Below are positions 29,993 through 38,438 of a stretch of 64,000 nt of DNA, in pieces. The translations under genes and the position numbers were made by a program. The notes beneath the pieces are model-generated. The model did no database searches, was not told the origin of the DNA, and saw only the letters and a list, made by a program, of their open reading frames with translations. Numbering within the stretch: position 1 is the stretch's first letter; each line of letters begins with the position of its first letter. Source of the stretch: Oleiharenicola lentus (lineage in GTDB: Bacteria > Verrucomicrobiota > Verrucomicrobiia > Opitutales > Opitutaceae); the NCBI RefSeq assembly GCF_004118375.1, contig NZ_SDHX01000001.1, positions 1,615,693 through 1,679,692 of the forward strand, written 5' to 3'.

Positions 29993-31009
29993 ATGAAAGA
30001 CCTCCTTATCATCGTGCTGCTGGCGATTCTGGCGCTGACCCTTTTCTGGCCAGGAAAAGGGCTGGCGGCCCGCTGGCTGGCGGGTCGCAAACTGGCGGCG
30101 CGCGCCCGGCAGGAGGATGCGTTGAAACACATCCTCAAGGCGGAGGTGAACGGCCGGACCTGCTCCGTGACCAGCGTGGCCGGGGCCCTGCGCCTCGGGG
30201 AGGATGCGGCCGCCGCGTTGCTGGCCGAGTTGGAGAAGGGCGGACTGCTCTCGTTCGAGAAGGGCGCACCGCGGCTGCAACCCGCCGGCCGCGAACTCGC
30301 GCGGCATGTCGTGCGCGCCCACCGGCTGTGGGAAAGTTTTCTCGCCGACCAGACCGGCGTGGCCGAGACCGACTGGCACCGCCACGCCGAGCGGCAGGAG
30401 CACCTGCTGACGCGCGAGGAGACCGATCGCCTCGCGGCCAAGCTGGGGCATCCGCTGCTTGATCCCCATGGCGATTCCATTCCGGCGCGTGACGGCGAGG
30501 TGGCGGCTGATTCCGGCCAGTTGCTCACGGAAGTGGAGCCCGGCGGCTGGTTCGAAGTCGTGCACCTGGAAGACGAGCCCGAGATCCTTTACCGGCAATT
30601 GCTGGCCTTGGGGCTGCGTCCCGGCCTGCAGGCCCGTGTCGAGCACCGCACCCGCGACCATCTTGATCTCCTCACGGCTGACCGCCAGCGGCTTCGCCTG
30701 AACACCGTCCAGGCCAGCAACGTGGCCGTGGCGCTGCGCCCGGAGGTCGCCGGCGAATTTGACTCCGCCCTCAGTGAACTGCGAACCGGGCAGACCGCCG
30801 CCGTGCTCGGGCTATCTCCCGCCTGCCGCGGCGCTGCCCGGCGGCGGCTGTTGGATCTCGGCTTCGTGCCCGGCACGGTGGTTCGCGTCGAACTGGTCAG
30901 CCCCGTCGGCGATCCGACGGCTTACCGCGTGCGCGGCTCGGTCGTAGCGCTCCGGCGTCAACAGGCCGCGCTCATCCGCATCACTCTGCCGCGGGAGGAG
31001 GCCGCATGA
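29993..31009 (+). CDS. Membrane-anchored DtxR-like regulator fused to two FeoA domains
   Basis: 338 aa. Residues about 4-20 form one hydrophobic helix (LLIIVLLAILALTLFWPG). Then a winged-helix segment (SVTSVAGALRLGEDAAAALLAELEKGGLL, about 55-90), a DtxR dimerisation/metal segment (VRAHRLWESFL ... HAERQEHLL ... GHPLLDPHGDSIP, about 105-165) and two SH3-like FeoA domains (about 178-250 and 258-335, the second with LLDLGFVPGTVVRVELVSPVGDP). The metal block has Glu where DtxR has Cys102. A regulator tethered to the membrane and carrying FeoA modules would sit next to the FeoB transporter. Its stop overlaps the next ATG (ATGA). Confidence 0.82.
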   Translation: MKDLLIIVLLAILALTLFWPGKGLAARWLAGRKLAARARQEDALKHILKAEVNGRTCSVTSVAGALRLGEDAAAALLAELEKGGLLSFEKGAPRLQPAGRELARHVVRAHRLWESFLADQTGVAETDWHRHAERQEHLLTREETDRLAAKLGHPLLDPHGDSIPARDGEVAADSGQLLTEVEPGGWFEVVHLEDEPEILYRQLLALGLRPGLQARVEHRTRDHLDLLTADRQRLRLNTVQASNVAVALRPEVAGEFDSALSELRTGQTAAVLGLSPACRGAARRRLLDLGFVPGTVVRVELVSPVGDPTAYRVRGSVVALRRQQAALIRITLPREEAA

Positions 31010-31830
31010 GCCCGGTCGTTCCTCCATCCCCCGCACCGGCCGCGCCCAACGAGGCCTGCGCCAGCTGCTCCGTTTACCGCGCGGCGAGCCTCAAGAAGCT
31101 CGGCGTCTCGATGGACCGCTGGGACTACGTCGTTGCCCTCGCCGGCAATCCCAACACGGGCAAGAGCACCGTTTTCAATGCCCTGACCGGATTGCGCCAG
31201 CACACGGGCAACTGGCCTGGCAAGACCGTCGCGCGCGCCGAGGGCGGCTTCGACTATACGGGCAAACGCTTCAAGCTCGTGGACCTGCCCGGCACCTACT
31301 CGCTGCTCTCCACCAGCCCCGACGAGGAGGTGGCGCGCAACTTCATCCTGTTCGGCCAGCCCGACGTGACCGTGGTCGTGGCCGACGCCACGCGCCTGGA
31401 GCGCAACCTCAACCTCGTGCTGCAGGTGCTCGAGATCACCGACCGGGCCGTGCTCTGTCTCAACCTGATGGACGAGGCGCGCCGCCACGGCGTCACCGTG
31501 GACGACCGCCAGCTGGCCCGAGACCTGGGCGTGCCCGTCATCCCCACCGCAGCGCGTGGCGGCGAAGGGTTGCCGGAACTGCTGCAGGCGATCCACGACA
31601 TGGCCGTCGCCACGAGCGTGTCGCGTCCGCACCGCATGAGTTCCGAACCGGCGGCGCTGAAACATCCGCTCAACCAGCTTTGCCGGCAACTCGAGACCGC
31701 CTATCCCGGTTTGCCCAATCCCCGCTGGGTCGCCATGCGTCTGCTGGGCGGCGATGACCAGATCGCCGAGGCCTTGCGCCGCGGCGACATTGAAAACCTC
31801 GGCCGCCCGGCCGCGGCGCAACCGACCTGA
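31006..31830 (+). CDS. feoB: FeoB N-terminal GTPase half
   Basis: 274 aa. Small G domain with G1 GNPNTGKST (residues about 47-55), G2 GNWPGKTV, G3 DLPGTYSL and G4 NLMDE, all FeoB-type, then the helical GDI-like segment (HPLNQLCRQLETAYPGLPNPRWVAMRLL). The N-terminus has a CASC pair and a KLG segment before the G domain. There is no membrane part: the frame stops at 31830 with TGA, one codon before the ATG of the membrane half in the same frame. Together they make a complete FeoB. Confidence 0.92.
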   Translation: MSPVVPPSPAPAAPNEACASCSVYRAASLKKLGVSMDRWDYVVALAGNPNTGKSTVFNALTGLRQHTGNWPGKTVARAEGGFDYTGKRFKLVDLPGTYSLLSTSPDEEVARNFILFGQPDVTVVVADATRLERNLNLVLQVLEITDRAVLCLNLMDEARRHGVTVDDRQLARDLGVPVIPTAARGGEGLPELLQAIHDMAVATSVSRPHRMSSEPAALKHPLNQLCRQLETAYPGLPNPRWVAMRLLGGDDQIAEALRRGDIENLGRPAAAQPT

Positions 31831-31833
31831 GCC

Positions 31834-33267
31834 ATGTCCGCCTCCACGCCAACCTCCGTCACTCCGCCCGAACGCATCCTGCTGGAGGCCCGCCGTCTCC
31901 GCGAAGGCATTGCCGGCGACGTGCACGAGCATCTCGTCGAAGCGATCTACGCCGACGCCGCCCGCATCGCCGACCGCGCGGTGAGTCGTCCCGGCCGCGC
32001 CGCCCGCCCGACCTTCGACCGCACCCTGGATCGCATTGTGACGAGCCGCTGGCTCGGATTCCCGGTGATGTTCGCGCTGTTCGCGCTGATGTTCTGGCTC
32101 ACGGTCAGCGGTGCCAACGTGCCCTCGGCCTTGCTCGCCGATTTGCTGGTCGGGAATATCTACCCGTGGCTCCGCGAAGTCGCGGGCGGCCTGCCGTGGT
32201 GGTTGAGCGGCTTGCTGGTGGACGGCATCTATCTCGCGACGGCGTGGGTCATCAGCGTGATGCTGCCGCCCATGGCGATCTTCTTCCCGATGTTCACGCT
32301 GCTTGAGGATTTCGGCTACCTGCCGCGCGTGGCCTTCAACCTCGACCGGCTGTTCCAGAAGGCCGGCGCCCACGGCAAGCAGGCCATGAGCACCATGATG
32401 GGCTTCGGGTGCAACGCCGCCGGCGTCGTTGCCACGCGCATCATCGACAGTCCGCGCGAGCGCCTGATTGCGATCATCACCAACAACTTTGCCCTCTGCA
32501 ACGGCCGCTGGCCGACGCAGATCCTGATCGCATCGCTCTTCCTCGGCTCGCTCGTACCCTCGCAGCTCGCGGGGATCGTCTCGGCGGGCGCGGTGGTCGG
32601 CGTGGCGCTGCTGGGCGTTTCGTTCACCTTTCTCACCGCCTGGGCGCTGTCGCGCACCGTCCTGAAGGGGGAGGTCTCCACCTTCAACCTCGAGCTGCCG
32701 CCCTACCGGCCGCCGCGCTTCTGGCAGACGCTCTACACCTCGCTCATCGACCGCACCTTGCTCGTGCTGTGGCGCGCCATCGTGTTCGCCGCACCCGCCG
32801 GCGCCGTGATCTGGCTGACCGCCAACGTGCAGATCGGCGGTGTGAGCGTGGCCGAGCACGTGATCCACGGCCTCGACCCGCTTGGCCTGGCGCTCGGGCT
32901 CAACGGTGTCATCCTGCTCGCCTACATCGTGGCCATCCCGGCCAACGAGATCATCGTCCCGACCATCCTCATGCTCACGGTGCTGGTGACGCGGATGGCC
33001 GGGGTGGGCGAGGGCGCGGGCGTCATGTTCGAGCTGGATTCCGACGCCGACGTGAAGGCCGTGCTCACCGCCGGCGGATGGACCGTGCTGACGGGCGTGA
33101 ATCTCATGCTCTTCAGCCTGCTCCACAACCCGTGCAGCACCACGATCTACACGATCTACAAGGAAACCGGCTGCAAGCGCTGGACCGCCCTGGCTACGCT
33201 GCTGCCCCTCGCGCTTGGCTTCCTCGTGACCTTCGCCGTGGCGACCGTCTGGCGCTGGCTTAGCTAG
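31834..33267 (+). CDS. feoB: FeoB membrane permease half
   Basis: 477 aa. A short soluble helix ([18 protein letters not shown]) precedes the FeoB membrane domain with two Gate motifs: [44 protein letters not shown] and the C-terminal [16 protein letters not shown]. About eight to ten membrane segments. It moves Fe2+ (possibly Mn2+ given the neighbouring MntR) across the inner membrane, powered or gated by the GTPase half. The start ATG is four bases after the preceding stop and in the same frame. No FeoC. Confidence 0.93.
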   Translation: MSASTPTSVTPPERILLEARRLREGIAGDVHEHLVEAIYADAARIADRAVSRPGRAARPTFDRTLDRIVTSRWLGFPVMFALFALMFWLTVSGANVPSALLADLLVGNIYPWLREVAGGLPWWLSGLLVDGIYLATAWVISVMLPPMAIFFPMFTLLEDFGYLPRVAFNLDRLFQKAGAHGKQAMSTMMGFGCNAAGVVATRIIDSPRERLIAIITNNFALCNGRWPTQILIASLFLGSLVPSQLAGIVSAGAVVGVALLGVSFTFLTAWALSRTVLKGEVSTFNLELPPYRPPRFWQTLYTSLIDRTLLVLWRAIVFAAPAGAVIWLTANVQIGGVSVAEHVIHGLDPLGLALGLNGVILLAYIVAIPANEIIVPTILMLTVLVTRMAGVGEGAGVMFELDSDADVKAVLTAGGWTVLTGVNLMLFSLLHNPCSTTIYTIYKETGCKRWTALATLLPLALGFLVTFAVATVWRWLS

Positions 33268-33285
33268 CGCGGTTAAGATTTAAGT

Positions 33286-33340
33286 GTAGCCGCTTTGGCG
33301 CGCAGCGACAAAGTGGTCGTCCCCTGGCCACGCTTTCGCC
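33286..33340. repeat. Intergenic copy of the element also found inside the amidase gene
   Basis: Shares GTAGCCGC, GGCGCG, GCGACAA, GGTCGTCC and ACGCTTTC in the same order with the 84-base element at 61008-61091 (minus strand), and GCTACA/GCGCAGCGACAA words with 48521-48556. It occupies the start of the 203-base gap between feoB and xdhC; the rest of that gap (33341-33470) is GC-rich without recognisable features. Confidence 0.65.
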
Positions 33341-33470
33341 TGCGGATTAAGCGCGGGCTGCTCGGCGAGCGAGCGGCAAGGCAGATCAGCCCCTCGTTCG
33401 CGAACGTCTGGCTTCACCCTTGCCGCAGCGGGGCCGGCCGGGCACGTTGCCTGCTCACGTCGTCGCGCCC

Positions 33471-34304
33471 ATGAGCCAGCCTTCCCTCTACGAACAACTG
33501 ACCGCGCTCCAGCGCGAAGGACAGGGTTTCGTTTTGGTGGTGCTCGTCGAGGCGCTGGGCAGCACACCGCAGGACACCGGGGCCAAGATGCTCGTGACCG
33601 CTGCCGGCCTGCACGCCGGCACCGTCGGCGGCGGCAAGGTCGAGGCCAGGGCGTTGACGCTCGCGCAGGAAATGCTGGCAGCCGGCGCCTCGGCGCCGCG
33701 CTTTGTGAATTGGACGCTTAAGACCGATGTCGGCATGACCTGCGGCGGATCGGTGAAGTTGTATTTTGAGCCGCATGCTGCGGGTGGGGTGGGGGCAGCT
33801 TGGCCGATTTGGATCTTTGGCGCAGGTCATGTCGTGCAGGCGCTGGTTCCCGTGCTCGCGCCGCTCGACTGCCAGCTGACCGTTGTGGACCCGCGCCGCG
33901 AGTGGCTCGACCGCCTGCCCCGCAGCGCCAACATCCGCTTCATCCAGGCCGACGAGCCCAAGGAACTCGTGCCCACGATGCCGGAGAATGCCTTCCTGCT
34001 CTGCCTGACCAAGGGCCATGCCAGCGACCGGCCTGTGCTGCAGCGCGCCCTGGCCGAGCGGAATTTCCCCTTCATCGGCGTCATCGGCAGCGAAGCCAAG
34101 GCCGAGGTCCTGCGCCGCGAGATGATCGCCGACGGCCTGCCCGCCGAACGGGCGAAGCAGTTTCATTGCCCGGTTGGTCTGCCCTTCGGCAGCAATGATC
34201 CGAGGGAAATCGCGCTGAGCATTGCGGCGCAGTTGCTCACCGAGCGCGACGCGCTCAAGCCTCAACCGACAGACGCCAAACGCCAAAAAACTCCGAAGGG
34301 GTGA
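33471..34304 (+). CDS. xdhC: XdhC-family molybdenum cofactor insertion/sulfuration protein
   Basis: 277 aa from ATG 33471. N-terminal XdhC segment with EALGSTPQDTGAKMLV, TVGGGKVEA, and DVGMTCGGSVKLYFEP carrying the conserved Cys; C-terminal Rossmann segment IWIFGAGHVVQALVPVL ... DPRREWLDRLP, and FIGVIGSEAKAEVLRRE. XdhC binds sulfurated Mo cofactor and loads it into xanthine dehydrogenase, which is encoded convergently next door. The last eleven residues (TDAKRQKTPKG) are encoded by the arm of a palindrome shared with the xdh 3' end. Confidence 0.93.
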   Translation: MSQPSLYEQLTALQREGQGFVLVVLVEALGSTPQDTGAKMLVTAAGLHAGTVGGGKVEARALTLAQEMLAAGASAPRFVNWTLKTDVGMTCGGSVKLYFEPHAAGGVGAAWPIWIFGAGHVVQALVPVLAPLDCQLTVVDPRREWLDRLPRSANIRFIQADEPKELVPTMPENAFLLCLTKGHASDRPVLQRALAERNFPFIGVIGSEAKAEVLRREMIADGLPAERAKQFHCPVGLPFGSNDPREIALSIAAQLLTERDALKPQPTDAKRQKTPKG

Positions 34305-34473
34305 ACGGGTTGTTTCTATGTGGGGTCGGCGCTTGCGCCGACCTTGTGCGCGAGGTCGGACCAAGGTCCGACCCTACACCCGATCCAGCGCGGGACCGCT
34401 AGGCCCATCTCCATCGCGGACACGCGGGCAATTCCGCCCTATTTGGCGTTTGTGATTTGGACCTTTGGCGTTT
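34272..34473. repeat. Palindrome joining the convergent xdhC and xdh 3' ends
   Basis: GACGCCAAACGCCAAA (from 34272) faces TTTGGCGTTTGTGATTTGG and TTTGGCGTTTGC (34442-34472). The same words occur at 43003-43122. Between the arms lies the separate repeat at 34323-34378, so one element sits inside another. Confidence 0.7.
34323..34378. repeat. GGGTCGGCGC palindromic element, copy 1
   Basis: Starts GGGTCGGCGCTTGCGCCGACC, then a GCGCGAGGTCGG segment and ends CCGACCCTACA. Copies 2 (37740-37796, inside xdh) and 3 (44859-44914) have the same length and order of words. Confidence 0.8.
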
Positions 34474-37400
34474 GCCCGGCCTTGAGCCGGGCTTGGATCG
34501 CCGCGAAAATCGCCTCGCCTGTGGCCGGCGACTCGAGGTGCACCTCGCCGCTAGCCGGGCCGAAGGCGGCCACGGCGTCGCGGATGGCTTCGCGGACGCT
34601 GAAGGCCAGCATGAGCGGCGGCTCGCCGACGGCCTTGCTGCCGTGGATGGTGTTGGCCTGTCCGGCACGGGGCATGAGCGTGACGTTGAACTCAGGCGGT
34701 GCGTCGCTCATGGCGGGAATCTGGTAGGTGCTGGCGCTGTGCGTGAGGAGGCGGCCCTTGGCGTCCCACTTGAGTTCCTCGCTGGTCAGCCAGCCCAGGC
34801 CCTGCACGAAGCCGCCCTCGATCTGGCCGCGATCGATACCGGGGTTCAGGGAGTCGCCGACGTCGTGCACAACGTCCACTCGCCGCACGCGCTGCATGCC
34901 GGTGTGGCCGTCCACCTCAACCTCGGCCACGGCCACGCCGCAGGCGAAGTAGTGGAACGGCCGGCCGGTCGCCGTGTTCCAATCCCAGTGGATGCCGGGC
35001 GTTTTGTAGTAGCCGGTGGCAGACAGGCTGACGCGCTCCGTGTAAGCCTTGGCGCAGACCTTGGCGAAGGGCAGGCGCAGGTCGGGGTGGGCCCGGGGAA
35101 AGACTTCGCCGTTGGAGAATACGATGTCATCCGCTGGCGCCGCCAGCAGTCCCGCGGCCACGGGCGCAAGCCGCTCGCGCAACGTGGTGCAGGCGGCGGC
35201 GACAGCCATGCCGTTGAGGTCGGCGCCACTGGAGGCGGCGGTGGCGGAGGTGTTGGGCACCTTATCGGTGCTGGTCGTCATCATCCGGATCGCCGACGCC
35301 GGCAGGCCCAGTTCGCGCGCGGCGATACCAAGGATCTTCGTGTGCAGGCCCTGGCCCATTTCGGTGCCACCGTGGTTCACCTGCACGGAACCGTCCTGGT
35401 AAATGAGCACGAGCGCGCCGGCCTGGTTGTAGTGCGTCAGGGTGAAACTGATGCCGAACTTCACCGGGGTGATCGCGAGGCCGCGCTTGATGCGTGCATG
35501 GGTGCGGTTCCAATCGGCGATGCTGGCGCGCCGCTCGGCGAACATCGCCTGGTCAAGCGCCTGCTTCCACATCGCCTGGATACGGTTGTCACCGATATCC
35601 TCGTGGTAGTGCGTGCGATTGGTTTCGCCGATGCCGTGGTAGAGGTTGCGCGCGCGCACCACCTCGGGGGCGAGCCCGGTGCGGCGGGCGACGCGGTCCA
35701 TGATCTCCTCGATGACCATGATGCCCTGCGGGCCGCCGAAGCCGCGGAAGGCGGTGTGCGACGTGACGTTGGTCTTCGCGACGCGCGAGCGGAAGTCCAC
35801 CGCGGGCAGGTAATAGGCGTTGTCGAGGTGGAACAGCGCGCGATCGGCGATGGGCAGCGACAAGTCGAGCGACCAGCCGCCGTCGGACACCAGCTCCACC
35901 TGCGCGGCGAGCACGCGGCCCTCGGCATCGTGGCCGATGCGGAATTTCGCGTGGAAAGGATGGCGCTTGCCCGTGAGCGCCATGTCGAGGTCGCGATCCA
36001 GTTGCAAGCGGACCGGGCGGCCGGTCCGGCGCGCGGCGAGCGCGACATAGGCGGCGATGGCGTTGCCCTGGGTTTCCTTGCCGCCGAAGCCGCCGCCCAT
36101 GCGCGGGGCCTGCACGACAATCTTGTGGCGCGGCAGATGAAGTATTTCCGAGACGATGGCCTGGATTTCGGAGGGATGCTGGGTCGAGGAGTGGATCAGG
36201 ACCGTGTCATCCTCGCCGGGCTCGGCCCACGCGGCCTGCGTCTCGAGGTAGAAGTGCTCCTGTCCGCCAAACTCAAACTCGCCGGCAAAGGACTGCGGCG
36301 CGGCCGCGAGCGCGGCGGCGGCATCGCCGCGTTTCAGGGCATGCCAGTCGGTGTGGAAGCTGTTGGCGGCGATGGCCGCCTGGATGCCAAGGAGGGGCGG
36401 TAGCGGTTCGTAATCCACCTTCACCAACGCGGCGGCCTCGCGGCATGCCTTGGGGGATTCGCCGACGACCAGCGCCACGACCTGGCCGTGGAAGCAGACT
36501 TCTTCCTTGGCAAAGAGGGGTTCGTCGTGGCGGGCGGGGCCGGTGTTGTTCTCGCCGGGGATGTCCTCGGCGAGCAACACGGAGACCACGCCTGGAGCCT
36601 TCCGGGCGGCGGAGGCGTCGCGGCGGAGAATCTTCGCGCGCGAGTGCGGGGCCATGACGGGCCACACATCGAGCATCGGGCGTCGTTGCGCGGTGTCGTC
36701 TACATAGAGCGCGCGGCCGGTCACGTGGCCGACGGCGCTCTCGTGGCGCAGGGCCTTGGTGGCTTCGTCCACCGGCCAAGGACCTTGGTAAGCGTAGTCG
36801 GGCGGCAGGTCGTGCACGAGGCTCTGCTCGCCGGAGATGAACTTCTGCCAGAGCGAGACGACGAGACCGCGCCGGTAGGCGGCGCCGCTGCGCACGTCGT
36901 CGATGGGGGTAAACTCCGCGGTGAGAGTCTCAGCTACGGCGTCCACGGACTCCGTCAACTTTTTGCCGATCAGCAACGCCTCAGTCTTCAGAGCCCGTTT
37001 CGGTCGCTCGGCCACGCCGCCGTAAGCGAGGCGGGCGGAGCGCACGATGCCCTTGCGGTCGGTGTCCACGCAGAACGCGCCGGCCACGATGCTGATGTCG
37101 AGTTCCTGCCGGTGGGAAACCTTCACGAAATCCGCGCGCCGCTTGAGGCCGCGGCCGGGAGCAAACTTCGGCAGGATGATCTCCTTGATGAGTTCGCCCG
37201 GCTTGAGGGCGGTCTGACGGTAGCCCGTGAAGAAATCGGCCAGCGCGACGGTGCGCGTGCGACGCGCGGAGGCGAGCACCAGCGAGGCGTCGAGGGCGAG
37301 GAGCAGCGGCGCGCTGTCGCCGATGGGGGAGGCGGTGGCGATGTTGCCGCCGAGCGTGGCGCGGTTGCGGATCTGGCGCGCGGCGAAGACGCGGAGCATC

Positions 37401-38374
37401 TTCGCGAGCGGCGGATAGTGCGGGACGACCTTTTCCTCGATGGCGGTCAGCGTGACGGCCGCACCGATGCGCCAGCCGGCGGTGGTTTTTCGAATCTGCG
37501 TCAGCTCCCGCACGGCCTCCGTCGAGAGGAGCAGCGGGAAGGCCTTGAATTTCTTGTTCAGCTCGACGCCGATCTCCGTGGCGCCAGCCACGAGGCGAGC
37601 ACCGGGGTGCTTGCGTTGGAGCCGGAAAAGCTCGCCGAGCGTGGTCGGGCGGAGGAAGCGGTCGGGGCCGGCGGCGTAGTCGAGCGCGGTGGGGGCGGGG
37701 ACGGGTTTTTTGAGGCGGGCTGCAAATTTGTCTTTTGTCGGGTCGCTGCTTGCGGCGACCTTCGTGCGCGAGGTCGGCGCAAGCGCCGACCCTACAGAGG
37801 AAGGGTTGAACGCCTCCAGCGCGGCGTCACGGATGGCGCGGTAACCGGTGCAGCGGCAGAGATTGCCGCAGAGCTGGTCGTTGATGGCTGCGGGGCCGGT
37901 GCAGTCCTTGCGGTAGTGGCCTTCGAACAGCGACATCACGAACCCCGGCGTGCAGTAGCCGCACTGCGAACCGAAGTTCTTCACCATGCAGCTCTGCACC
38001 GGGTGCAGTTCATGCTCTTTCGTCCCTTGTCCCTGGTCCTTGGCCCCGCAGCCAGCCAGTCCCTCGACGGTGACAACCTCGCGACCCGCAAACATCGGCA
38101 GGAGGGCGATGCAGCTGTTGAGCGCGCGGTAGGTGGGTTTGCCGGCGGCATCGCGCTCTACGAGCGCCACGGTGCAGGCGCCGCAGTCGCCCTCAGCGCA
38201 ACCCTGCTTGCTGCCGGTGCGGCCGGTGGTGCGCAGCCAGTCGAGCAGGGTGGTCGTGGGCGGCAGACCCTCGACGCGCACGGGCGCGCCGTTGAGGATG
38301 AATTCGAAGAAGGAGGTGGTGGCCACGGGAAGAAGATTACTCGGACAGCAACCTTCCGAGTCGTTCTCGTTCAC
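34439..38374 (-). CDS. xdh: Xanthine dehydrogenase, single-chain XdhAB fusion
   Basis: 1311 aa in the eukaryote-like order. [2Fe-2S] clusters: Cys59/64/67/88 (GCAEGDCGAC, NSC) and Cys138/141/173/175 (QCGYC, CRC). An FAD domain follows at about 235-520 (LVAGATEIGVELNKK, RNRATLGGNIATASPIGD), then the Mo domain (PRMGGGFGGKE, TAFRGFGGPQG, GSKAVGEPPLML with the catalytic Glu). It oxidises hypoxanthine to xanthine to urate. GTG 38374 has AAGGAG nine bases upstream, but that site and the first 16 residues lie in a palindrome arm, so GTG 38326 (VATTSFFEF) is an alternative. Residues 194-212 come from a repeat inserted between Fe-S and FAD domains. Last gene of the all/ura operon. Confidence 0.95.
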   Translation of the reverse strand: MNENDSEGCCPSNLLPVATTSFFEFILNGAPVRVEGLPPTTTLLDWLRTTGRTGSKQGCAEGDCGACTVALVERDAAGKPTYRALNSCIALLPMFAGREVVTVEGLAGCGAKDQGQGTKEHELHPVQSCMVKNFGSQCGYCTPGFVMSLFEGHYRKDCTGPAAINDQLCGNLCRCTGYRAIRDAALEAFNPSSVGSALAPTSRTKVAASSDPTKDKFAARLKKPVPAPTALDYAAGPDRFLRPTTLGELFRLQRKHPGARLVAGATEIGVELNKKFKAFPLLLSTEAVRELTQIRKTTAGWRIGAAVTLTAIEEKVVPHYPPLAKMLRVFAARQIRNRATLGGNIATASPIGDSAPLLLALDASLVLASARRTRTVALADFFTGYRQTALKPGELIKEIILPKFAPGRGLKRRADFVKVSHRQELDISIVAGAFCVDTDRKGIVRSARLAYGGVAERPKRALKTEALLIGKKLTESVDAVAETLTAEFTPIDDVRSGAAYRRGLVVSLWQKFISGEQSLVHDLPPDYAYQGPWPVDEATKALRHESAVGHVTGRALYVDDTAQRRPMLDVWPVMAPHSRAKILRRDASAARKAPGVVSVLLAEDIPGENNTGPARHDEPLFAKEEVCFHGQVVALVVGESPKACREAAALVKVDYEPLPPLLGIQAAIAANSFHTDWHALKRGDAAAALAAAPQSFAGEFEFGGQEHFYLETQAAWAEPGEDDTVLIHSSTQHPSEIQAIVSEILHLPRHKIVVQAPRMGGGFGGKETQGNAIAAYVALAARRTGRPVRLQLDRDLDMALTGKRHPFHAKFRIGHDAEGRVLAAQVELVSDGGWSLDLSLPIADRALFHLDNAYYLPAVDFRSRVAKTNVTSHTAFRGFGGPQGIMVIEEIMDRVARRTGLAPEVVRARNLYHGIGETNRTHYHEDIGDNRIQAMWKQALDQAMFAERRASIADWNRTHARIKRGLAITPVKFGISFTLTHYNQAGALVLIYQDGSVQVNHGGTEMGQGLHTKILGIAARELGLPASAIRMMTTSTDKVPNTSATAASSGADLNGMAVAAACTTLRERLAPVAAGLLAAPADDIVFSNGEVFPRAHPDLRLPFAKVCAKAYTERVSLSATGYYKTPGIHWDWNTATGRPFHYFACGVAVAEVEVDGHTGMQRVRRVDVVHDVGDSLNPGIDRGQIEGGFVQGLGWLTSEELKWDAKGRLLTHSASTYQIPAMSDAPPEFNVTLMPRAGQANTIHGSKAVGEPPLMLAFSVREAIRDAVAAFGPASGEVHLESPATGEAIFAAIQARLKAGQTPKVQITNAK
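37740..37796. repeat. GGGTCGGCGC element, copy 2, in frame inside xdh
   Basis: Begins GGGTCGCTGCTTGCGGCGACC and ends GGCGCAAGCGCCGACCCTACA-like, nearly identical to copy 3 at 44859-44914. On the minus strand it is read through as xdh residues 194-212 (VGSALAPTSRTKVAASSDP), exactly in the interdomain linker, without a stop or frameshift. Confidence 0.85.
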
Positions 38375-38438
38375 TTAATCGTTCTCCTTCTCCAAAGAGC
38401 CGAGAGAATGAGAACGAGTATGAGAACGAGAACGATTA
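38361..38438. repeat. Palindrome spanning the allE stop and the xdh start
   Basis: Left arm built of TCGTTCTCGTTC / AATCGTTCTCC words (38361-38393), right arm of GAGAACGAG words ending GAACGATTA (to 38438). The allE stop TAA (38438-38436) is in the right arm; the left arm holds the xdh GTG and its AAGGAG. Confidence 0.75.
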
